Both the position numbers and the translations under genes were made by a program. DNA of 64,000 nt from Sulfurospirillum barnesii SES-3 (lineage in GTDB: Bacteria > Campylobacterota > Campylobacteria > Campylobacterales > Sulfurospirillaceae): NCBI RefSeq assembly GCF_000265295.1, contig NC_018002.1:868001-932000 (forward strand). The letters run 5' to 3'. Of the stretch, positions 17,392 through 27,334 are shown one piece after another. Each line of letters begins with the position of its first letter. Position 1 is the stretch's first letter. The notes beneath the pieces were generated by a model that was given only the letters and a program-made list of their open reading frames with translations, searched no databases and was not told the origin of the DNA.

Positions 17392-18290
17392 TAGTACACA
17401 ACCTTCTCTTTACAAATAGCAATGCGATCACCTGTTCCTGTTTCATTGTTGTCATGGATACAGAGCTTTAAACGAATGAGCGTGTCATCTTGTTTAAATT
17501 GGAAGAGGCTTACATGTTCGGCAAGTGTTGCAGTACTTCCTAACGCATAATTATTTCTAGCAGCTATCCATGGCTGATAGTTATAATGAAGTGTTAAATT
17601 AAAATCGGTTCCTGTGATATTTCCTTCTGGAACAATAGCATAAGCAGAATGGGCTAAAACATAATGTTCATAAATATCATTTGGAACATCTGTAGCATTA
17701 ATGATTAGTATGTCATCATCAGTGTTGTTCTTTGTTACTCTTAGAGTGGCAACGCCAAGTGTATTAACATTACCATTTCCCCAACCAAAATTTTCAGCAT
17801 TATAAGGAGTTCTAAAAATAAGAGCCGCTTCTTTCCCCTCCACCGTTAAATTTATATCACCATCGGTTAAGGCACTCATCGTCTCGGATGCAAAGGAGAG
17901 ATTGCTATCGTGTGTTTTAAGATTTGGTCGTGTTGTATTGCCATCATTTAAGTCTATAAATCCACTCCATCCTGGAGGATTGGATAAAAGGCTTTCATTG
18001 CTATAGCTTATCCATTCTATAATCGAATAAGTCGAATCGCTTCCTGCGAGTGCTCTATAACTTCCATCGGCTTTTCGAGCTATGGTGCTATCTTTAATGC
18101 GATACTGCAGGCGCTTTGCAATCTGTTCTAACACAATTTCCGTTTTACTTTCTAAGGTGTTAATTGTCCGTGAGCGAAGGTAATTATTGTACAAAGAGAG
18201 CACAATATCAGAGCCTATACTGGCTACAATACCTAAAATAACAATGACCATCACCAATTCTATCATCGTAAAGGCTTTTTTGCTTACCAT
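17391..18290 (-). CDS. Minor pilin, PilW/GspJ-like
   Basis: Protein of 299 residues starting with a class III prepilin leader: KKA, then FTMIELVMVIVILGIVASIGSDIV, with Glu at position 5 of the mature protein. The helix continues into YNNYLRSRTINTLESKTEIVLEQIAKRLQYRI, as in PilW/GspJ minor pilins, followed by a Ser/Thr/Asn-rich beta domain. It overlaps the PilV-like gene by 7 bases. Most likely part of the initiating tip complex of a type IV pilus or type II-like secretion pseudopilus. Confidence 0.8.
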   Translation of the reverse strand: MVSKKAFTMIELVMVIVILGIVASIGSDIVLSLYNNYLRSRTINTLESKTEIVLEQIAKRLQYRIKDSTIARKADGSYRALAGSDSTYSIIEWISYSNESLLSNPPGWSGFIDLNDGNTTRPNLKTHDSNLSFASETMSALTDGDINLTVEGKEAALIFRTPYNAENFGWGNGNVNTLGVATLRVTKNNTDDDILIINATDVPNDIYEHYVLAHSAYAIVPEGNITGTDFNLTLHYNYQPWIAARNNYALGSTATLAEHVSLFQFKQDDTLIRLKLCIHDNNETGTGDRIAICKEKVVY

Positions 18291-18961
18291 GTTCTTTTCG
18301 CTACCTTGCTTTGTCCAATATTAGAGGAAAAAGCGTACATTGAGATGGGATTTTCTAGACCATTGGCGGTTGCACTCACTTTAATCATTTTAATATTGGT
18401 TCTGTTTTGCGAAGGATTAGTGGTATTAAATATAAAATCAATTGATTGATTGGTTTCATAATTTCCACTGGATGGACGATCCGATATGTAAAAGACATGT
18501 GTAGCTAGCGTGACATTGAAAATAAAATCATCGAGGTTCGTTATATTTTTTGTTTCGGGAGTTATCCCATCAAAATCATCAATGTCTAAAGGAATACCAA
18601 CCGTACCAAAATCTATTTTAGTGGTAGATTCATTGACATCATCCCTAAAGCGTCTTCTTCCATCGGCTAGCACATGTCCCTTTCGTCGTAAGCCACTTCT
18701 ATTAAAATCAGCATCGGTAACATTGGAATTAGGAATGTCTAAAAACCTTTCCATATTGGACTCACTATCGTAGGTGTTTTCATCCCAAGGGTACGCCATA
18801 ATATAGGATAATTTTGTTTTAAGAGATAAAATGACTTCTTGACGTAAGGCAAAGCTATTGCTATTTTGAACCTGTGTCAAAATCAGTGGTAAACTCATCA
18901 CGGCAATGCCCATGATGACAATAGCAAAAACAAGTTCTATCATAGCCATTGCTTTTTTCAT
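18284..18961 (-). CDS. Minor pilin, PilV/GspI-like
   Basis: Protein of 225 residues with prepilin leader MKKA, then MAMIELVFAIVIMGIAVMSLPLIL; Glu5 is present. The conserved VFAIVIMGI and helix ending QVQNSNSFALRQEVILSLKTKLS are typical for PilV-type minor pilins. It follows the large MshQ-like gene by two bases and is followed by the PilW-like gene with overlap, so all four genes form one transcription unit. Confidence 0.8.
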   Translation of the reverse strand: MKKAMAMIELVFAIVIMGIAVMSLPLILTQVQNSNSFALRQEVILSLKTKLSYIMAYPWDENTYDSESNMERFLDIPNSNVTDADFNRSGLRRKGHVLADGRRRFRDDVNESTTKIDFGTVGIPLDIDDFDGITPETKNITNLDDFIFNVTLATHVFYISDRPSSGNYETNQSIDFIFNTTNPSQNRTNIKMIKVSATANGLENPISMYAFSSNIGQSKVAKRTW

Positions 18962-18963
18962 AC

Positions 18964-21900
18964 TTACCAGTTCATCTTTCTGTGGCTTCGTGTTATGTTT
19001 TGATCGTTTGTAACAGCACCTTCTTTATGAGACGAGGCATTTCTATCCACACTTCCTGAACCTGCCCAATCGCCACTTTTTATAAATTCAACCATGAAAT
19101 CATTGCTTGAGGCATTAGGGTTATAAGGGTTATGCAAAAGCCAAGAAGAGGGTTGCATTTGGATACGGTCGGTATACGGGGCATTATTATTGCTCAGTTG
19201 ATGTGTTGTGTCTTTTCCACTGGTAATCGTGCTGGTTGTTGAATTTGAAATGCTTGTTGCTTTTGTTCCTGTTGTAGCAGACGTAAACATGCTAACATTT
19301 CCATCTGTCGTTACATGTAAAGGATTTTGATACCAACGAATGGACGTTGGGCTTTGTTGTGTTAAATTGAAATTTCCGCAATTTTGCGTACAATAGACTT
19401 CATAACGAATGGTTGTTGGAATTGGGCTGCTCTTAGTATAATCAGTTGAGTAGACCCGACCATAGTAAAAAGTGGCGTTTTGGTCAGTACTTCGGTTAAA
19501 GTCAGAGCCACTTGTTCCGTTAGTATCGACAACACTGGTAATATTAAAATCATTTTTTGCTACGCGAAAAGGCTCATCAGGGCTTGAAATATTTCTATCA
19601 AAATTAAACAACATCTCTAAGTTTGATGCAATTCCATTGGTAAAATTACCTTCTCTTGTGCTAAATGTTGCCCTTGCTGTCGTAGCATTATTTTCTAATT
19701 TAGACGTTGTGGTGTCTTTTTGAAAATAGCGAATACGATTGCGTTTATCTTGCGTGCTACCATTGAGCTGAATGGTGTAATTAATATCTTCCGCAAAACA
19801 ATCAGCTGTGTAGTTGCTCGCTGTTGTATTGTCTTCTAAGAGAGCAGTGGTTGTTAGAAAAAGTTTTGCACTCATATTTCCATCATTAGAGAGATAGGTA
19901 AAGGTAGTGTTGAAATTTTGTAAGGCTAATTCGTTTGTGAATTTTTTTGGGCTAAAGGTGAAAGGTTGGGTATTTTTAATGACACATCCAACTTTACCTG
20001 AACCATTTGGAACGGTTGTCGCATTGTTCTCTATACAATCTTTATTGTCGTTTTGATCGATGGCTGTCCACTCATTGTCTACGATGGTGACATTAACATC
20101 TCCAATATTATTGTAGGTAAAGGTAGAATGTGTTGCCGTGCCATTGATAAATGAGAGGACCATGCGTGTACTGTTTGCATCAAGAGCGCATCCTGTGGGG
20201 ATATTTAAATCAATGGTTGCATTTTTATCGGTTGATGTGGTCGTAATGCTTTGGTTGTAATTTGTTGTTACATTTAAATCCGCCTTTAACGCTTTGGCTG
20301 TCAAGGTATACGCTTTGCCACCAATAAGATGATTATTGTTGGTACTTAATGAATACGTTGCAGGACGAATGGCAAAGCTATCACGAGAGCAGATATACTT
20401 TGTTGCATTGTTTTCAGTGTATGCCATTTTAAATGCAACCGATGGATATGCCGTAGAAAAATTAAAGGTTTCAATTTTTTTATCTTCATTGGCAAATCTG
20501 ACCGTATGTGGAGATGTCAAAGAGGTGGCATTATTGCATTTAATTTGTTTTGCTTCTTCTGTCTCTGAAGCAAGGTAATGGGGTGTCGTAATTAACGTTA
20601 CATTCACATCACCCGTATAAGCTTTTAATGTTGTCTTGTCAGATTCGAGGGCTAAGATAGAAACATTAAAGTTTTGCCCTGCTATTTGTGTGTAAAGTGC
20701 ATTATCGCTGCTGGTACTCACTTTAGAATTGGTGCTACCTGAGAAGTTTTGATTGACAGCATTAAAAATACCCAGAGGGGCTTGTACGACAAGAGAGGTG
20801 TTAAAGTCACTGCATATACCAATATTGACAGGGGATTCATCGCCAATGCGAAGCCCCATGCCTGAATTTTCATAAGAAACTTTGTAGATGTTTGCAATCG
20901 TAATATCGCCTGATTGCAGTAATTTTGTTTTATAGGAGATATAGACTTTATTTTCGGGGTCATTGTCTGTATTCGGGCGTAGATAGCCACCATCTGTACC
21001 ACTAGCACCTACACCAACACGCCATGTTGACGTGTTGGTCTCTGCAATGTATGTTGCTGTATCATCTAGGGGCGCATCGGTTTTTACTTCGTAGAGAGTT
21101 TGTCCTATATTTTTAATGGCTGTAGATTCACGTTGGTATTCAAGATTTTCTTTATCGTGCTCTACGGTAATTTCAACTTTTTGCGCTGTTTCTAAGTTAC
21201 CATCACTGGCATCTTTTTTCATATTGGCTATCCACGATTTAACCAAAATCACATCATCTTTATTGGCTTTGGTAATGGTTTCATTGCCATCGGCATTGTA
21301 ATACGCTTCTGCATAACAGACCCGAGGTTCATAGAGTTCTGTGGTAAACGCAACCATACTAGGAAAATAAGTATCTTGATCGGAAGTCAGGGTAATGGAA
21401 GCGCTAGTGGCTCCATTACCAATAATTTGTGGATGCGAGGTATCGCCATCTTTTCCAATGTTATGGTTTTGAATGTCAATGCCTTGAGTATTACTGTAAC
21501 TAGGATTTGCAGTAAATCCGTTAATGGTTGAATAAAAGGCATTGGTGTTATTAATAGCTACATTATTGACATAGAGCTGATCTCCATCAATATTTTTATC
21601 GCCTTCTCCTACAAATAAGGAGATCGTTGATTTCACATCACCGCTGGTTGGGGTTAAAAAGCCTGAGGGGACAATGGTGACATTGTTATGGCCATCTTCT
21701 TTTGCAACGTATTTATACCCATCAAAAACAGAGATATTTTTGAGTGTTTCACTGGTATCTTCATAGACAACCACTAAAACCCATGCGCCAAAATTACCTA
21801 AACCACTACCACTAGACCACCAATATGAATTATCATCATCCCCTTCATACGCTTTAATATTAGCGCCTGTCACCCAACCATTAATTTCTGAGCCTTTTTT

Positions 21901-23178
21901 TCCTATTAAGCTTGAAATCGGTGCATAGGTATTATAGGTATACCCATAGGTTGTATATCCTGAAGTATTTGGATAAATATCAATCACCTCAGGTTTAGAT
22001 GCTAGAGTCCCTAGTGATGGAAGGGTGATATAGCTTGCTTCTTGTAAAATAGTATTGATAGTGTTGGTATTGGTCACAGACTTTAAATACCCTTGCGTGT
22101 AAAGCCCAGCCCATTTGATGGTTGCTGAGGTAGGAATGCTAAGTTGGGCTTGTGAAGAGTTATTAAAGGTACGTTGAATTCCATCAACATCAATGTATTG
22201 TAGATTTAATTGAGCATTGCTTGAGTTTCCTGTGTAATTAATACATTGCCCGCTATTATTTTTCACGCACAAAACCGTGTTTCCAATAACTTTCATGTTA
22301 CCTTTAATATTGCGTGTGGTAATTGGATTGCGAAGTAGAAATTCTCTTTCTCCCGTATGAAGGGTTGCTTTATCGCATCCTGGAATAAGTGCTGAATTGA
22401 TAGCCGAAGCATCAAAATAGACTGTGCCATTGAGCATAATTGAAGAAGACGTAATCGCACCGTGGATAACACCTGCTCCATTAATAGTCGCACTACCAGA
22501 GGTATAAATGATAGCATTTACAGAAGAATTAATTGCAGCTGTCCCTGATGCTAGAATAACGATTTTATCATTTGCCCCGTTGGTATTGGTTTTTGCATTC
22601 GCATTGAAAGTTATATTACCATTACTAATAACCGTGAGGCTTCCTGAATTGATATTAATAATTCCATCAAAAATAAAATTTTGTGCATAAATAGTAACAT
22701 TTCCATTGATATTTAAAATACCTGTAGAATTTAATGTAAAATCTCCCATAACATTATTTCGTTTAACATTGAAATATATCTCACCATTTAAATTTAACGT
22801 TCCACTAATGTTAGCGCTTCTAACCGATGTATCCGCACTATACGATTGTACGTTACCAGAATTTATGGTTAAATGTGATGTACTACCAGCTGAAGGAGAG
22901 GAAGGTAATGTCATCGTAGAAGCTCTACTGGTTGCTATACATGTAGCTGTTCCCCCTTGGCATATCTTTGTGACACCTGTTATGGTTCCAACAGAGAGTT
23001 TATTCAAATTGTATTCAGTGTTGTACAAGAGTGCTGAACCATTAGCATTAAGATTGCCGCTGGTGGTAGAGACAGCATTACTAAAAACATTTTGGCACAA
23101 AGGGTCTGCCCCATACAATGAAGAGTAGCCAAAGATAGCTATCGTGAAGAAAAAGAGCATTCTTAAATAGTTTTTCAT
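18964..23178 (-). CDS. Very large secreted MshQ-like protein of the pilin operon
   Basis: Protein of 1404 residues with a signal peptide (about 1-23). Residues roughly 100-260 repeat short hydrophobic/Asn-Gly units (NLNGEIYF, LNINGNV, NINSGSLTV), a beta-solenoid pattern like polymer-forming adhesin segments. Roughly 290-600 contains WVLVVVYED and a DGYKYV segment resembling DUF3344-type domains. The C-terminal half, with GIFNAVNQNF near residue 820 and FYYGRVYS near 1236, resembles the DUF6701 region of MSHA biogenesis protein MshQ. It probably caps or is carried by the pilus encoded downstream. Composition is rich in Asn, Thr and Ser. A palindrome copy at 19311 encodes LHV. Confidence 0.75.
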   Translation of the reverse strand: MKNYLRMLFFFTIAIFGYSSLYGADPLCQNVFSNAVSTTSGNLNANGSALLYNTEYNLNKLSVGTITGVTKICQGGTATCIATSRASTMTLPSSPSAGSTSHLTINSGNVQSYSADTSVRSANISGTLNLNGEIYFNVKRNNVMGDFTLNSTGILNINGNVTIYAQNFIFDGIININSGSLTVISNGNITFNANAKTNTNGANDKIVILASGTAAINSSVNAIIYTSGSATINGAGVIHGAITSSSIMLNGTVYFDASAINSALIPGCDKATLHTGEREFLLRNPITTRNIKGNMKVIGNTVLCVKNNSGQCINYTGNSSNAQLNLQYIDVDGIQRTFNNSSQAQLSIPTSATIKWAGLYTQGYLKSVTNTNTINTILQEASYITLPSLGTLASKPEVIDIYPNTSGYTTYGYTYNTYAPISSLIGKKGSEINGWVTGANIKAYEGDDDNSYWWSSGSGLGNFGAWVLVVVYEDTSETLKNISVFDGYKYVAKEDGHNNVTIVPSGFLTPTSGDVKSTISLFVGEGDKNIDGDQLYVNNVAINNTNAFYSTINGFTANPSYSNTQGIDIQNHNIGKDGDTSHPQIIGNGATSASITLTSDQDTYFPSMVAFTTELYEPRVCYAEAYYNADGNETITKANKDDVILVKSWIANMKKDASDGNLETAQKVEITVEHDKENLEYQRESTAIKNIGQTLYEVKTDAPLDDTATYIAETNTSTWRVGVGASGTDGGYLRPNTDNDPENKVYISYKTKLLQSGDITIANIYKVSYENSGMGLRIGDESPVNIGICSDFNTSLVVQAPLGIFNAVNQNFSGSTNSKVSTSSDNALYTQIAGQNFNVSILALESDKTTLKAYTGDVNVTLITTPHYLASETEEAKQIKCNNATSLTSPHTVRFANEDKKIETFNFSTAYPSVAFKMAYTENNATKYICSRDSFAIRPATYSLSTNNNHLIGGKAYTLTAKALKADLNVTTNYNQSITTTSTDKNATIDLNIPTGCALDANSTRMVLSFINGTATHSTFTYNNIGDVNVTIVDNEWTAIDQNDNKDCIENNATTVPNGSGKVGCVIKNTQPFTFSPKKFTNELALQNFNTTFTYLSNDGNMSAKLFLTTTALLEDNTTASNYTADCFAEDINYTIQLNGSTQDKRNRIRYFQKDTTTSKLENNATTARATFSTREGNFTNGIASNLEMLFNFDRNISSPDEPFRVAKNDFNITSVVDTNGTSGSDFNRSTDQNATFYYGRVYSTDYTKSSPIPTTIRYEVYCTQNCGNFNLTQQSPTSIRWYQNPLHVTTDGNVSMFTSATTGTKATSISNSTTSTITSGKDTTHQLSNNNAPYTDRIQMQPSSWLLHNPYNPNASSNDFMVEFIKSGDWAGSGSVDRNASSHKEGAVTNDQNITRSHRKMNW

Positions 23179-23212
23179 TGTTTATTCCTCAATTTGCATG
23201 TTTAATACAGCG

Positions 23213-23223
23213 TTACATGTAAA
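23213..23223. repeat. TTACATGTAAA palindrome copy
   Basis: Eleven bases of the repeat between the start of the MshQ-like gene and the stop of fliW. No T-run follows, so termination is not supported. Confidence 0.75.
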
Positions 23224-23234
23224 AATTAAAAAGC

Positions 23235-23621
23235 TTACGCCTTATTTAAATAGCGTGAAATACTTTCCATTAACCCAAAGTGTGGGTATTGGTTGGCATC
23301 AAGGATGACTTGTGCGACACTTTTGTTGTCCACATTAAAGACCAGTGGGGCGATAAAATTAATGGTTGATGTTTCAATAGGGGTGGCAATAATCATGATG
23401 TTAAGAATAAGCACATTGGACGTTTCATTAATCTCTAAAAGTGTTCGAAAATACTCAGGAATTTCAAATTCATAGGGGCGAAGCATCAATGGATTGATTA
23501 AGGTAAAGGTTGTTGTGTCTGATTTTGAAATGAATTTAAGAAAAAATTCATCAATTTTCTCAAGTTCAACTTCTTGGATGGCTTCAAATCCTGGGATGGG
23601 TGCTTTAACAGAAAAAATCAT
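23235..23621 (-). CDS. fliW: Flagellar assembly factor FliW
   Basis: Protein of 128 residues that binds flagellin and antagonises the RNA-binding regulator CsrA, coupling flagellin level to its translation. Recognised by FSVKAPIPGFEAIQEVELEKIDEFF at the start, LINPLMLRPYEFEIPEY and NFIAPLVFNVDNKSVAQVILD. I chose the ATG at 23621, with AAGGA 8 bases upstream, because family members begin there; the frame extends to an ATG at 23654 but without support. The order fliW, bamD, lon matches C. jejuni. Confidence 0.92.
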   Translation of the reverse strand: MIFSVKAPIPGFEAIQEVELEKIDEFFLKFISKSDTTTFTLINPLMLRPYEFEIPEYFRTLLEINETSNVLILNIMIIATPIETSTINFIAPLVFNVDNKSVAQVILDANQYPHFGLMESISRYLNKA

Positions 23622-23751
23622 ACGCAATTCCTTTAAACAATATTTGCATTTCATTGTAGCATGTTGTCAATTAAATGTCTCAAAACAGAGGGAAAAAATA
23701 GGGCAAAGTGATAAAAGAAACGCTTTAATTTTAAGATAACAAAAAAGAAGA

Positions 23752-23757
23752 TACAAT
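23752..23757 (+). promoter_or_regulatory. Probable -10 box of bamD
   Basis: TACAAT 29 bases upstream of the bamD ATG; AAGGA (23774-23778) serves as ribosome binding site. Confidence 0.4.
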
Positions 23758-23786
23758 ATTTCTTTTCAACATAAAGGATAGCAGGT

Positions 23787-24434
23787 ATGAAGATAGCAAA
23801 TGTTCTTATTGCAACCTCATTAGTAGCGTTTATGAGTGGTTGTGCTTCTAAAGACAAAGAAGTGTTTAATATGCCAGCGATCTACTGGTATGAGCAAATA
23901 GCCAAAGAAATTAAGAGTCAAGATTTGGAAAAAGCAGATTCGATGTATACCTCTTTAGCGAGTGAACATGTAGAATCACCTCTTTTGCCTGAAGCCATGC
24001 TTATGTTAGCCAATGCACATTCCCAAGATGAAGAGTATATTCTTGCAAATTTTTACCTCGATGAATATTTAAGACGTTATGGCAATAAAGAAAATGCTGA
24101 TCATGTACGCTACATGAAAATTAAAGCAAACTACGAGGCATTTCCCAATCCCAATCGCAATCAGCAATTATTGTTAGATACAATTACGCAAACCAAAGAG
24201 TTTTTAGTACGGTATCCAAATTCAAAATTTGCGCCTTTAGCACAGAGCATATTGGTTCGCTTACAAATGGGTGAATACTTTTTAAATGAAAATATTCATT
24301 CGCTTTATACCCGTATTGATAAGCCTGAAGTGGCAAAAATTTATGAAGAAAAACTGAATACTTCTTCGGTCAAAGAAGCAAAAATTGTTGAGCCTACCAT
24401 ACCTTGGTATCGTTCATGGTTTGAAAAGCAGTAA
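23787..24434 (+). CDS. bamD: Outer-membrane assembly lipoprotein BamD
   Basis: Lipoprotein subunit of the BAM complex that inserts beta-barrel proteins in the outer membrane. The N-terminus carries a lipobox FMSGC with the lipidated Cys19. The mature protein is made of helical TPR-like repeats (YWYEQIAKEIKSQDLEKADSMYTSLASEHVES, PEAMLMLANAHSQDEEYILANFYLDEYLRRYG, FLVRYPNSKFAPLAQSILVR), as in BamD. The length is 215 residues. Its place between fliW and lon is conserved in Campylobacterota. Confidence 0.93.
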   Translation: MKIANVLIATSLVAFMSGCASKDKEVFNMPAIYWYEQIAKEIKSQDLEKADSMYTSLASEHVESPLLPEAMLMLANAHSQDEEYILANFYLDEYLRRYGNKENADHVRYMKIKANYEAFPNPNRNQQLLLDTITQTKEFLVRYPNSKFAPLAQSILVRLQMGEYFLNENIHSLYTRIDKPEVAKIYEEKLNTSSVKEAKIVEPTIPWYRSWFEKQ

Positions 24435-24460
24435 GCATACAATTTTATTTTCTTCTTTAC

Positions 24461-24513
24461 TATAAAATCTAACCCTTGCATAAGAGCCTAGCTCTTATGC
24501 GCTTACATGTAAA
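24461..24513 (+). promoter_or_regulatory. lon promoter and 5'-leader hairpin
   Basis: TATAAA at 24461-24466 would start a transcript near 24473. A perfect 10-bp stem (GCATAAGAGC at 24478-24487, GCTCTTATGC at 24491-24500, loop CTA) follows almost at once, then a TTACATGTAAA copy at 24503-24513. The hairpin could end bamD transcription, act as an operator, or protect the lon mRNA end. No T-run follows, which argues against a plain terminator. Confidence 0.5.
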
Positions 24514-24544
24514 ATAATTAAATAATACTATAACGGAGACAAAG

Positions 24545-26968
24545 ATGAAATTAAGTGATTACACGGCATTTCCTACAGATATTCCTATTATTGTGGAAGA
24601 TAATCTTTTTTTATATCCTTTTATGATTTCCCCTCTTTTTTTAGCCGATGAAGAAAATATTAAAGCTGCCAATGAAGCATTAGATCATAACTCTTTAGTG
24701 ATGGTTTGTACCGCAAAAGTAGGGGATGAGCACAGACGTGATTTTAATGCCATCTATCCTGCAGGTGTCATTGGCTCTATCATGCGCAAAGTTGATTTGC
24801 CCGATGGACGGGTAAAAATATTGTTTCAAGGTATGCAAAAAGGAACGATTTTAAAAGAACTCTCAACAGCGCCTCTTCGTGCAAAGGTTGATGTGCTTCG
24901 TACCCAACCAGCCGATGCCATTAAAATTGAGGCAACGCTTTCAGTGCTGAGAGAAAAAGTAACGCTTTTAGGCTCTTTGGGTGGGCAATTTCCTCCTGAT
25001 TTAATTAAAACCATTGAAGAGAACAATGATGTACATCGTATTTGTGATCTTGTTGCAAGCAGCATGCGCTTAAAAAAAGAGCAAGCATTTTCTTTGTTTA
25101 CTGAAACCAATGATGAAGCGCATTTATTAAAGTTGATTGATTATGTGATTGAAGAGATTGAATCAAGTAGGCTTAAAAAAGAGATTAAAACCAAAGTACA
25201 TTCACAAATTGAAAAGGTGAATAAAGAGTATTTTTTAAAAGAACAACTCAAACAGATTCAAAAAGAGCTAGGAACAGATAACCAGCGAGAAGAAGAGATT
25301 GAAGAGTACCGTAAAAAGCTTGAAGCAAAAAAAGATCATATGGAAGAAGATGCCTATAAAGAGATTAAAAAACAAATCGATAAGCTCTCACGTATGCACC
25401 CAGATTCTGCTGATGCTAATTTGATTCAGAGCTATTTGGATTGGGTGATTGAGATTCCTTACGGTAAGCTCTCAAAAAAAGCCCTTGATGTTTTAGAGGT
25501 AAAATCCCAACTAGACAAAGATCACTATTCACTTGAAAAACCCAAAGAGCGCATTGAAGAGTATTTTGCGGTGCGCGAACTTTTAGATAAGCGTGGTATT
25601 GGTGAAAAAGCTGCCAATGGGGCTATTTTGTGTTTTTCAGGCCCTCCAGGGGTTGGTAAAACCTCTTTAGCAAACTCTATTGCCAAAGCTTTGAAACGTA
25701 AGCTTGTCCGTATCGCCTTAGGTGGTTTAGAAGATGTGAATGAATTAAGAGGGCATAGACGTACCTACATAGGTGCCATGCCAGGACGCATTGTGCAAGG
25801 CATCATTGAAGCAGGAGAGATGAATCCTGTGGTCGTACTTGATGAAATCGATAAAGTCGCTCGTAGTTTTAGAGGTGACCCAACAGCGGTACTTTTAGAA
25901 GTGTTAGACCCTGAGCAAAATAACAAATTTAGAGATTATTATCTTAATTTCAACATTGATTTGAGCAAGGTTATTTTTATTGCAACGGCAAATGAAGTGG
26001 GCTCCATACCTGCACCGCTTCGAGATAGAATGGAGTTTATTTTCGTCAGTTCCTATACGCCACAAGAGAAGTATGAGATAGCAAAAAAATATTTGATTCC
26101 TCAAGAATTGAAAAAACACGGTTTGAAAAACAGTGAAGTTTCTATTTCGAAACCGACATTGCAATTGATTATTTCAAACTATACCAGAGAGTCAGGTGTT
26201 CGAAATTTACGTCGTAGGATTGCCGATATTTTACGAAAAGTAGCAAAACAACTCTTAATGGATACCTCCTTAGAAAAGCTCAATATCAGCAATACAAATC
26301 TTAAAGAGTACTTACCAAAGACGGTTTTTGAGATTGATGAAGTTGATAAAGAGAACAGTGTGGGCATCGTTAATGGACTGGCATGGACAAGTGTTGGTGG
26401 TGATGTTCTCAAAGTTGAAGCGATTCGTATTCAAGGTAAAGGGGGCATTCAAATTACAGGTTCTTTGGGTGATGTTATGAAAGAGTCTGCCAAAATTGCT
26501 TTGAGCGTTGTTAAAGTCTTGATTGATAATCAAAAAATCAATGTGCCACTTTCTATTATTCCTACCACAGGGCTTGATAAAGAAGAGAGTGCTCGAAAAA
26601 TAGAGCCAAGCGATGTTTACAGACGCTATGATTTGCATATTCACGTACCTGAGGGTGCTACGCCAAAAGACGGTCCTAGTGCGGGTATTACCATGGCAAC
26701 GGCGATTGCATCAATTCTTTGCAATAAAAAAGTTAAAAGTGACGTGGCTATGACGGGTGAGCTTACCTTAACAGGTAAAGTTTTACCTATTGGCGGATTG
26801 AAAGAGAAACTCATTGCAGCGTATAAAGCGAAAATTAAAACAGCATTGATTCCAAAGAAAAACTATGAGAAAGATTTGGATGAGATTCCTGATGAAGTGA
26901 AAGAAAAGATGACGATTATTCCTGTTTCAAGAATTGAAGAAGTTTTGGAGTTTGCGTTAGTAAAATAA
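24545..26968 (+). CDS. lon: ATP-dependent protease Lon
   Basis: Cytosolic hexameric protease degrading misfolded and regulatory proteins. The N-terminal LAN domain ([30 protein letters not shown]) is followed by a coiled region ([12 protein letters not shown]), Walker [10 protein letters not shown] near residue 366, Walker [10 protein letters not shown], and the proteolytic domain with catalytic Ser in PKDGPSAG near residue 704 and the lysine of the dyad further on. The length, 807, is standard. CGGAG precedes the ATG. A leader hairpin is described separately. Confidence 0.97.
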   Translation: MKLSDYTAFPTDIPIIVEDNLFLYPFMISPLFLADEENIKAANEALDHNSLVMVCTAKVGDEHRRDFNAIYPAGVIGSIMRKVDLPDGRVKILFQGMQKGTILKELSTAPLRAKVDVLRTQPADAIKIEATLSVLREKVTLLGSLGGQFPPDLIKTIEENNDVHRICDLVASSMRLKKEQAFSLFTETNDEAHLLKLIDYVIEEIESSRLKKEIKTKVHSQIEKVNKEYFLKEQLKQIQKELGTDNQREEEIEEYRKKLEAKKDHMEEDAYKEIKKQIDKLSRMHPDSADANLIQSYLDWVIEIPYGKLSKKALDVLEVKSQLDKDHYSLEKPKERIEEYFAVRELLDKRGIGEKAANGAILCFSGPPGVGKTSLANSIAKALKRKLVRIALGGLEDVNELRGHRRTYIGAMPGRIVQGIIEAGEMNPVVVLDEIDKVARSFRGDPTAVLLEVLDPEQNNKFRDYYLNFNIDLSKVIFIATANEVGSIPAPLRDRMEFIFVSSYTPQEKYEIAKKYLIPQELKKHGLKNSEVSISKPTLQLIISNYTRESGVRNLRRRIADILRKVAKQLLMDTSLEKLNISNTNLKEYLPKTVFEIDEVDKENSVGIVNGLAWTSVGGDVLKVEAIRIQGKGGIQITGSLGDVMKESAKIALSVVKVLIDNQKINVPLSIIPTTGLDKEESARKIEPSDVYRRYDLHIHVPEGATPKDGPSAGITMATAIASILCNKKVKSDVAMTGELTLTGKVLPIGGLKEKLIAAYKAKIKTALIPKKNYEKDLDEIPDEVKEKMTIIPVSRIEEVLEFALVK

Positions 26969-26976
26969 AAAGAGAG

Positions 26977-27012
26977 AAGCTAGATGGTAACCCATCTAGC
27001 TTTACATGTAAA
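26977..27012. terminator. Bidirectional terminator between lon and rpsR
   Basis: An 11-bp stem, AAGCTAGATGG at 26977-26987 with CCATCTAGCTT at 26992-27002 and loop TAAC, merges into a TTTACATGTAAA copy at 27001-27012. It lies between convergent lon and rpsR and can serve both. Confidence 0.75.
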
Positions 27013-27014
27013 GA

Positions 27015-27281
27015 CTATTGTTGCAATTGCTCGAAAGGAACCGCTACAACTTTTTGTGTGTCAATGATGTAAGGAATCACTGCCGTCGCACGTGCACGTT
27101 TGATTGCTAGTTCTACCATCTCTTGATGTCTTTTGCAGTTACCTGTCAAACGACGTGGCATAATTTTGTATCTCTCTGAAAGGGAGTGTCTCAAAATTTT
27201 TGCGTCTTTATAGTCAATGTATTCTACTTTTGCTTCACAGTATTTGCAGTATTTACGTGCAAATTTTCTTTTCTCTGCCAT
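27015..27281 (-). CDS. rpsR: 30S ribosomal protein S18
   Basis: Ribosomal protein of 88 residues in the small-subunit platform. The family core [30 protein letters not shown] is unmistakable. Cys12, Cys15, Cys49 and His52 form a zinc-binding set, so this is the zinc-type (C+) S18. It ends the rpsF-ssb-rpsR operon, a classic bacterial arrangement. Confidence 0.97.
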   Translation of the reverse strand: MAEKRKFARKYCKYCEAKVEYIDYKDAKILRHSLSERYKIMPRRLTGNCKRHQEMVELAIKRARATAVIPYIIDTQKVVAVPFEQLQQ

Positions 27282-27334
27282 TTTTTATCCTTTACTTATT
27301 TTTATAACAACACTTAGACAAGGCCTAATTGTCA

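Noticed and set aside
22641-22960. Repetitive Asn/Gly coding in the MshQ-like gene as a DNA tandem repeat
   Set aside because: The repetition is at protein level (short beta-strand units); I could not find exact DNA repeats of useful length.
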